NCBI GenBank assembly: GCA_900548315.1
Contig: URJU01000050.1
Coordinates: forward strand, 1-12,166
Direction: 5' to 3'
From: an uncultured Coprococcus sp.
GTDB lineage: Bacteria; Bacillota; Clostridia; Lachnospirales; Lachnospiraceae
DNA length: 12,166 nt
A program made the translations under genes and the position numbers. The notes beneath the pieces were generated by a model. It was given only the letters and a program-made list of their open reading frames with translations, was not told the origin of the DNA and searched no databases. Below are positions 7,701-12,166 of this stretch, piece by piece. The number at the start of each line of letters is the position of its first letter. Position 1 is the first letter of the stretch.

Positions 7701-8486
7701 GTTAAGAGACTTCATGAGTACAAGCGTCAGCAGATGAATGCACTCTGGGTTATCCACAAGTACTTCGATATCAAGGCAGGAAATCTTCCAAAGACTCCTG
7801 TGACTGTAATATTTGGCGCAAAGGCAGCTCCTGCATACACCATCGCAAAGGATATCATCCATCTCATTCTCTGCCTGCAGCAGCTCATCGATAATGACCC
7901 AGAGGTAAGTCCATACCTCAAGGTTGTCATGATCGAGAACTACAATGTGTCAAAGGCAGCAAAGATCATACCTGCATGTGACATTTCAGAGCAGATCTCA
8001 CTTGCATCAAAGGAGGCATCAGGTACCGGAAACATGAAGTTCATGCTGAACGGCGCGCTTACACTTGGTACAAGAGATGGTGCAAATGTTGAGATTGGAG
8101 AGCTTGTCGGCGAGGATAACATTTACTTCTTCGGCGAATCAAGCGAGGCGGTCATCGACCACTATGCAAAGGCTGATTATGTGTCAAAGGATTACTACGA
8201 GCAGCCTGAGATCAAGAAACTTGTTGATTTTATCGTGAGCGATGAACTCCTTGAGATCGGACAGAAGGAAAGTCTTGAGAGACTTCACAACGAACTTATC
8301 GTTAAGGACTGGTTCATGACACTCCTGGATGTTGAGGATTATATCAAGACCAAGGAAGGCGTACTTGCAGATTACGAGGATCGCAAGACTTGGGCAAAGA
8401 AAGCACTTGTCAACATAAGCAAGGCTGGATTCTTCTCATCAGACAGAACAATCGCTGAGTACAACAAGGACATTTGGAGATTATAA
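4710..8486 (+). CDS. malQ: 4-alpha-glucanotransferase (MalQ), in frame with glycogen phosphorylase
   Basis: The open frame has 1258 codons; this entry describes the first half, codons 1-509. It is a GH77 4-alpha-glucanotransferase (amylomaltase), a cytoplasmic enzyme that transfers glucan segments between malto-oligosaccharides. It begins [20 protein letters not shown] and carries [20 protein letters not shown], then [22 protein letters not shown] and GQKWGNP. Catalytic residues are the nucleophile Asp296 (RIDHF), acid/base Glu342 (AEDLG) and Asp395 (THDND). The family C-terminus is reached at LTRLYGR, about residue 498, where such enzymes normally stop. Here the frame runs through about ten unrelated residues into a complete phosphorylase. 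Single-base changes would restore separation: one base fewer in 6195-6207 brings TGA 6208-6210 into frame, and one base more brings TAA 6224-6226. The fusion may therefore be an indel in this molecule rather than a true bifunctional enzyme. Confidence 0.93.
   Translation: [1258 protein letters not shown]
6224..6231 (+). promoter_or_regulatory. Internal ribosome binding site of glgP
   Basis: TAAGGAGG lies inside the continuous frame, 5 nt before ATG 6237. It is among the strongest Shine-Dalgarno matches in the window and implies that the phosphorylase is translated from its own start whatever happens to the malQ frame. Confidence 0.75.
6237..8486 (+). CDS. glgP: Glycogen/maltodextrin phosphorylase
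   Basis: This GT35 alpha-glucan phosphorylase releases glucose-1-phosphate from glycogen or maltodextrin ends; it is cytoplasmic and PLP-dependent. It has 749 residues from ATG 6237, normal for compact bacterial members. Family stretches appear in order: [97 protein letters not shown] and [20 protein letters not shown]. Lys601 in GTGNMK is the PLP-binding lysine. Arg613 in [10 protein letters not shown] replaces the Leu or Met seen in well-studied enzymes. The start is chosen for the adjacent TAAGGAGG site and because the phosphorylase N-terminus begins here ([11 protein letters not shown]). The gene is rich in ATC, CTC, CTT, AAG and GAG, more biased than its neighbours, suggesting high expression. 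Whether it is made free, fused to MalQ, or both depends on the join described under malQ. Confidence 0.95.
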   Translation: [749 protein letters not shown]

Positions 8487-8512
8487 TATAAAACTTAGTT
8501 TATTTCACAGCA

Positions 8513-8548
8513 GGGGACGGAGGGGACAGGCACCTCCGTCCCCTTTTT
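8513..8548 (+). terminator. Rho-independent terminator of malQ-glgP
   Basis: GGGGACGGAGG (8513-8523) pairs perfectly with CCTCCGTCCCC (8533-8543) over 11 bp around a 9-nt loop and is followed by five T (8544-8548). It begins 26 bp after the glgP stop. Its right two-thirds is a copy of the 22-nt repeat found elsewhere in the window, so the terminator seems to be built from that element. Confidence 0.92.
8522..8543 (+). repeat. GGTACCTCCGTCCCC repeat, copy 3 (diverged, in terminator)
   Basis: This copy has two mismatches to copy 1 (A for T at unit position 5, C for T at position 10). It is preceded by GGGGACGGA at 8513-8521, which supplies the complementary arm that makes a full terminator hairpin. 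It lies exactly 4010 nt after copy 1. Confidence 0.85.
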
Positions 8549-8562
8549 AGCCAATTTCACGT

Positions 8563-8590
8563 GGTTTTTGACAAAAACCCCGAAAGGGGT
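8563..8590 (+). other. Two overlapping small hairpins between repeat copies 3 and 4
   Basis: GGTTTTT (8563-8569) can pair with AAAAACC (8573-8579) around GAC. Alternatively ACCCC (8577-8581) pairs with GGGGT (8586-8590) around a GAAA tetraloop. The two share bases 8577-8579 and exclude each other. The second hairpin runs into repeat copy 4 and matches in place the CCC-AAAT-GGG hairpin before copy 2, so it seems part of the composite repeat. Confidence 0.5.
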
Positions 8591-8607
8591 CAGGTACCTC
8601 CGTCCCC
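8586..8607 (+). repeat. GGGGTCA-GGTACCTCCGTCCCC repeat, copy 4
   Basis: Identical to copy 1 over all 22 nt. It is 64 nt after copy 3 and exactly 4010 nt after copy 2. It lies downstream of the malQ-glgP terminator and upstream of the response-regulator gene. Confidence 0.9.
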
Positions 8608-8648
8608 ATTTGATTTAGGTTTTGGTGGCGAACAGGAAGTAAGTCGGT

Positions 8649-8654
8649 TATAAT
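8649..8654 (+). promoter_or_regulatory. Weak candidate -10 box for the two-component operon
   Basis: TATAAT at 8649-8654 is the best -10-like sequence upstream of the response regulator, and TATACT at 8659-8664 is another. Neither has a convincing -35 box. The rest of the region 8608-8722 shows no other clear signal. Ribosome-site candidates are AAGGAAGG (8706-8713) and GGAG (8717-8720) before ATG 8723. Confidence 0.25.
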
Positions 8655-8722
8655 TAAATATACTAAAGTTGTAATGTAATGCGAAAACAGTTCACATCAA
8701 GAAAAAGGAAGGCAGTGGAGAG

Positions 8723-10240
8723 ATGTATAGAATACTGATCGTTGATGATGAGAGAATAGAGAGAAATGGGATAAGATTCCTTCTGAAAAAGCTGAATATG
8801 GAATTTGATATCGACGAGGCAGTAAACGGTCTTGATGCATTGGAGAAGATACGTCAGGAGGATTATGATATCCTTCTCACCGATGTGAAGATGCCATTCA
8901 TGGACGGTATAGAACTCATTGACAATGTGGTAAATGAGAAGAAGAAAATGAGATGTGTGATATTCAGCGGCTGCAATGAATTTGACTATGCTAAGAGAGC
9001 AATAAGGCTGGGGGTTGTGGATTATATACTGAAACCAGTCGATCCGAAGGAGTTTAAGGAGACGCTGGAGAAGGTTGTAGATGAACTTGAGGCGGCTAAA
9101 GCCTCGGATGAACTAAAGAGCAAGAGTATGGAATTCCTATATGAGCACGCTCTATATATGCTTGTAAATGGCGAAGATATAGAGAGTATACGCAGAGAGT
9201 ACAACGGTCTGAACCTGAATTTCGCCAGATTTAAGAGGATTTTGCTGGTTGAATTTAATCACGATTTCTTTGGAAGACGAGATGTGGATTTCAAGAAAAA
9301 TGAGAAGATAATGTCACTTGGAATACAGAGATACCTCAATCTGAATCAACAGCAGGAACTTATTTTCCTGGGCGAAGAGACAGATGCGGTTTACACGGCC
9401 CAGGAGCTCGCCAAAATAATTAAAAGTGATTACGATGAGGAATGTTTTATAGCAGTTTCATCGGATATAGAGAACCCTGAGGACATGAAACAGAAGGTTG
9501 ATGAACTTGATGAGCTTATGGACAATAAGTTTTATCATCCGGAGATAAAGGTGTTCTACCCAAATATGGAGAGTGATTCATCAGGAATGATCCAGTTTGA
9601 TGATGACACTCTCATGAAACAGATGAAACAGGATATCAAGATGAAGGATGTGGAGGCACTCAGGGAACATTTTGACAAATTCTGTGAAAAGTACAGGCAC
9701 AAGAATGAGTGCTCACAGATATATATAAAGTTTCTCTACTCAAATCTTTTAAAGGACATATACGGCAGTATAGACGGGACCAGTGAGGCGGATCTTAACA
9801 AGGATGTTGAAAAGATGTATATGACGACGGATTTTCAGAGTCTTACAGGTCTTGTCGAGGTTGCGATAGACAGACTCGCGGCCTGCTTTGAGGACAAGAG
9901 TCAGACCGGACATAAGGAAGTGGAGATAGTAAAGCAGTATATTTACAGGAATTACGGGAGCGAGCTTGGCATAGATATGCTTGCGGATATGGTATATCTT
10001 GCCCCAAGTTATCTCAGCACCGTGTTTAAGAAAGAGACGGGACAGAACCTGAGCAAATTTATCAAGTCATACAGAATGGAGCGGGCAAGGGATATGCTTG
10101 AGAATAGTATGGCAAAGATTGTAGATATAGGTGCGATGTGTGGTTATCAGAATGTGTCCTACTTTTGCTCGAGTTTCAGGGAGTTTTATGGAGTGAGCCC
10201 TCAAAAATTCAGGGAGAGCGGTGTTGCAGGCGGTGAGTAG
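8723..10240 (+). CDS. AraC-type response regulator (YesN-like)
   Basis: This 505-residue response regulator is the likely partner of the kinase downstream. The receiver domain (about 1-120) has the acidic pair Asp8/Asp9 in ILIVDDERIERNG, the phospho-acceptor Asp54 in LLTDVKMPFMDG, the switch Ser82 in FSG and Lys104 in ILKPVD. A middle region of about 270 residues, typical of YesN-type proteins, has no motif I recognise. The C-terminal AraC-type double helix-turn-helix (about 400-500) includes LADMVYLAPSYLSTVFKKET, KFIKSYRMERARDMLE, DIGAMCGYQNVSYFCSSF and YGVSPQKFRE. Start ATG 8723 fits the family N-terminus. The kinase gene follows after 58 bp on the same strand with no terminator between, so they form an operon. 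YesN-type regulators commonly control nearby carbohydrate uptake genes (family knowledge). The target here is unknown, with malQ-glgP one candidate. Confidence 0.93.
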   Translation: MYRILIVDDERIERNGIRFLLKKLNMEFDIDEAVNGLDALEKIRQEDYDILLTDVKMPFMDGIELIDNVVNEKKKMRCVIFSGCNEFDYAKRAIRLGVVDYILKPVDPKEFKETLEKVVDELEAAKASDELKSKSMEFLYEHALYMLVNGEDIESIRREYNGLNLNFARFKRILLVEFNHDFFGRRDVDFKKNEKIMSLGIQRYLNLNQQQELIFLGEETDAVYTAQELAKIIKSDYDEECFIAVSSDIENPEDMKQKVDELDELMDNKFYHPEIKVFYPNMESDSSGMIQFDDDTLMKQMKQDIKMKDVEALREHFDKFCEKYRHKNECSQIYIKFLYSNLLKDIYGSIDGTSEADLNKDVEKMYMTTDFQSLTGLVEVAIDRLAACFEDKSQTGHKEVEIVKQYIYRNYGSELGIDMLADMVYLAPSYLSTVFKKETGQNLSKFIKSYRMERARDMLENSMAKIVDIGAMCGYQNVSYFCSSFREFYGVSPQKFRESGVAGGE

Positions 10241-10298
10241 ACATATAGCAGACTTGGAAAAGGGCGATTGCAGAACTCGTTAAGCAGGGGGATCGTAG

Positions 10299-12011
10299 AT
10301 GAACAAAGGTGGAGTCAAGAAGAGATTTCGTGATATGAAGCTGACAGGCAAAATGGTTGTTATTTATCTGCTGGCCGGACTTATGCCTGTTATGATAATA
10401 CTGGGTATAACATATATGGAGATGAAAAAGATCCTGTGGGACCGGGAGACAACGATCTTGGAATCTTATGTCAGCCAGACCACGGATTCCATGGACAATG
10501 AATTGGAGATATACAACAATCTCTCTAAATATATATCGTATAACCAGTCGATTGCAAAGATACTGAGCTCGGATCAGTCGGCATATCAGAATTATGAGCA
10601 GTTCAGTACGGTGATCGATCCTCTGCTGGCGTCGATCATGTATTTCCATGAGGATGTAAATCAGGTCACGATATATACTGATGCCAGTGACGTAAAACAT
10701 GGGTCAACGGTTGCACCGCTAAAAGATCTGGAGGACGGAAAGCATGCATATAATGATCTGGATAACAATATACACTGGCATATTGACCTAGAAAGCCGCA
10801 CTGCATTTTCAGTCAGCAGGATGGCTATGCTGGAACAGAAAGGTGCCAAGGGCGTTTTGTATGTAGGCGTGGATTATGACAGTGTATTTCAACCGTTTTA
10901 TACAGAGACAATGTTTGATAATTATGGGCTTATCATAGAGGATGAGTATGGCCATATGATATTCAATAAGAATACATTTGCTGATGAGCAGTCAGCATAT
11001 GAATTGGATGTGGACAAATTCGATGTTTTTAGAGAGAAGGATAATTCAGGGTATCAGTTTATAGATAAGACATCCAAAGCGACAGGCTGGAACATATGTG
11101 TATACAAACCGAACAGACTTATAATCTCATCGGTTCGTCCGATACTTATAATAGCGGTGGCGGCACTTCTGGTAAGTATGCTCGCAGGTATATTATGTAT
11201 AAATATGGTATCAGAATTTATAACGAAGCGAATCAAAAATCTTCAGAAGACGATGAAGGCCACCGAGACAGGAAATCTGGGCATGGTTATAGAAAATGAC
11301 AGTACAGATGAGATCGGTGATCTTATAAATGGCTATAACAGCATGAGTAAGCGCCTTGATGAGACTGTCAATGAGGTATATCAGAGCAAGATCAAGGAGA
11401 AAGAATACGAGATGAGGGCACTTCAGGCCCAGATCAATCCGCATTTCCTGTACAATTCTCTGTCTATGATCAATTGGAAAGCCCTTGAGGCGGAGCAGGA
11501 AGACATAAGCCGGATCACCTTGTCTCTGTCCACATTCTACAGGACAGCCCTGAACAAAGGAAAAAACATCCTGCTTGTCAAAGATGAGATAGCAAATATC
11601 AAGTCGTATCTTGATATCCAGCTTGCCATGCATGACAACAGCTTTGATGTGGTGTACGACATAGATGACAGTATCTTAAAATACGAAACATTGAATCTGA
11701 TACTCCAGCCGCTGCTTGAAAACGCGATAGGGCATGGAATTGACGTCAAGACTGACGGCAGAGGAGAGATACGCATAGAGGGAAAGGAGAATGGAGATTT
11801 CATTGACTTTACCGTATCTGACAACGGTGTCGGAATGACAAAGACCCAGGCCGCCCTGATCCTGTCTAAGTCGTCCAATGGCTACGGTGTGTCAAATGTA
11901 AACGAGAGGCTTAAACTCTACTACGGAGAACAGTATGCAGTAAAAATAGACAGCACTCCGGGAGTCGGCACGAAAGTAATGCTACACTTCCCAAAGAGAG
12001 TAGAAAACTAG
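10299..12011 (+). CDS. Sensor histidine kinase (YesM-like)
   Basis: This 570-residue membrane sensor kinase should phosphorylate the regulator encoded just upstream. Order of parts: a short basic cytoplasmic N-terminus, TM1 at about 18-39, an extracellular sensor region at about 40-278 (probably Cache-like, by size and family), TM2 at about 281-303, and HAMP at about 303-355. The His-kinase domain has the phospho-acceptor His382 in QINPHFLYNSLSMINW. The ATPase domain shows the N box LLENAIGHG (Asn475), DNGVGM (508-513) and the glycine-rich GYGVSNVNERL. All catalytic motifs are intact. ATG 10299 has AGGGGG about 8 nt upstream. The gene ends 27 bp before a strong terminator, so it closes the operon. 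The extracellular signal cannot be read from the sequence. Confidence 0.94.
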   Translation: MNKGGVKKRFRDMKLTGKMVVIYLLAGLMPVMIILGITYMEMKKILWDRETTILESYVSQTTDSMDNELEIYNNLSKYISYNQSIAKILSSDQSAYQNYEQFSTVIDPLLASIMYFHEDVNQVTIYTDASDVKHGSTVAPLKDLEDGKHAYNDLDNNIHWHIDLESRTAFSVSRMAMLEQKGAKGVLYVGVDYDSVFQPFYTETMFDNYGLIIEDEYGHMIFNKNTFADEQSAYELDVDKFDVFREKDNSGYQFIDKTSKATGWNICVYKPNRLIISSVRPILIIAVAALLVSMLAGILCINMVSEFITKRIKNLQKTMKATETGNLGMVIENDSTDEIGDLINGYNSMSKRLDETVNEVYQSKIKEKEYEMRALQAQINPHFLYNSLSMINWKALEAEQEDISRITLSLSTFYRTALNKGKNILLVKDEIANIKSYLDIQLAMHDNSFDVVYDIDDSILKYETLNLILQPLLENAIGHGIDVKTDGRGEIRIEGKENGDFIDFTVSDNGVGMTKTQAALILSKSSNGYGVSNVNERLKLYYGEQYAVKIDSTPGVGTKVMLHFPKRVEN

Positions 12012-12038
12012 AAAATCATACAAAAATACAAAGAGTGG

Positions 12039-12083
12039 ATGTACCTTTTGAAGCTTATTAAAGCTCAAAAGGTACATTTTTTT
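12039..12083 (+). terminator. Rho-independent terminator after the two-component operon
   Basis: ATGTACCTTTTG (12039-12050) pairs with CAAAAGGTACAT (12066-12077). An inner AGCTT/AAGCT stem sits past a single bulged A, with the loop ATTA at 12057-12060. Seven T (12077-12083) follow. The hairpin starts 27 bp after the kinase stop. Confidence 0.93.
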
Positions 12084-12127
12084 CATACTTTATAATAACA
12101 AAACCAGTTATCGGCGAAAAATAAAAC

Positions 12128-12166
12128 CTGTCTCTTATACACATCTGACGCTGCCGACGATAAGGC
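12128..12166 (-). other. Nextera/Tn5 sequencing adapter (right end)
   Basis: CTGTCTCTTATACACATCT (12128-12146) is the inverted mosaic end, continued by the reverse complement of the read-1 adapter to 12160 and then TAAGGC. TAAGGC is the complement of six of the eight index bases seen at the left end. The last native base is 12127. The 44 bp between the terminator and the adapter hold nothing recognisable. Confidence 0.97.

Noticed and set aside
7113..7862. 249-codon minus-strand frame rich in Leu, Val and Ile
   Set aside because: It lies wholly opposite the conserved, highly codon-biased glgP; the composition is what antisense of such codons gives, and no start signals or domains are seen.
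4512..8607. Four repeat copies as a CRISPR array
   Set aside because: Only two copies per cluster, 42-nt intervals that resemble each other rather than unique spacers, and the clusters lie 4 kb apart around genes; no cas genes.
10209..10700. 163-codon minus-strand frame
   Set aside because: Antisense to the response regulator end and kinase start, with no recognisable protein pattern.

Overview
The window looks like one tagmented library molecule from a Firmicute, most likely a gut Lachnospiraceae. The reasons are the AGGAGG-type ribosome sites, the AraC-type (YesN-like) response regulator paired with a YesM-like kinase, adjacent malQ and glgP, a C69 dipeptidase, a VanZ-like protein, and GGGG...GGTACCTCCGTCCCC repeats. 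The genus cannot be fixed by eye. Both ends are synthetic: positions 1-41 and 12128-12166 are Nextera (Tn5) adapter, apparently with the same index on each side. The native insert is therefore 42-12127, and any reading frame running into either end is artificial there.

Layout: (1) 42-1040, minus strand: a membrane-anchored endonuclease/exonuclease/phosphatase-fold protein whose C-terminus is cut off by the adapter. (2) 1302-1904, plus: a VanZ-like membrane protein whose first helix is separated from the rest by an in-frame TGA at 1398-1400. (3) 2033-3538, plus: a C69-family dipeptidase with its own promoter and a palindrome next to the -35 box. (4) 3600-4484, minus: an AraC-family regulator with a cupin sensor domain, convergent with the dipeptidase gene. 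(5) 4710-8486, plus: 4-alpha-glucanotransferase (MalQ) and glycogen/maltodextrin phosphorylase (GlgP) in one uninterrupted frame, although glgP keeps its own Shine-Dalgarno site and ATG. (6) 8723-12011, plus: a response regulator and its partner sensor kinase, closed by a strong terminator.

The malQ-glgP unit is the metabolic centre. MalQ rearranges malto-oligosaccharides into chains long enough for GlgP, which releases glucose-1-phosphate. The divergent AraC-type regulator and the downstream two-component pair are plausible controllers of this or a neighbouring carbohydrate locus, but no sugar transporter lies within the window.

The most distinctive non-coding structure is a two-part repeat on each side of malQ-glgP. 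The 22-nt unit occurs at 4512, 4576, 8522 and 8586, all in the same orientation. The two units of each pair are exactly 64 nt apart, and the pairs are exactly 4010 nt apart. One copy forms the terminator of malQ-glgP. The window is a genomic fragment with ordinary gene families. No clearly new multi-gene system is visible; the items worth checking are the repeat architecture, the MalQ-GlgP join and the VanZ stop.
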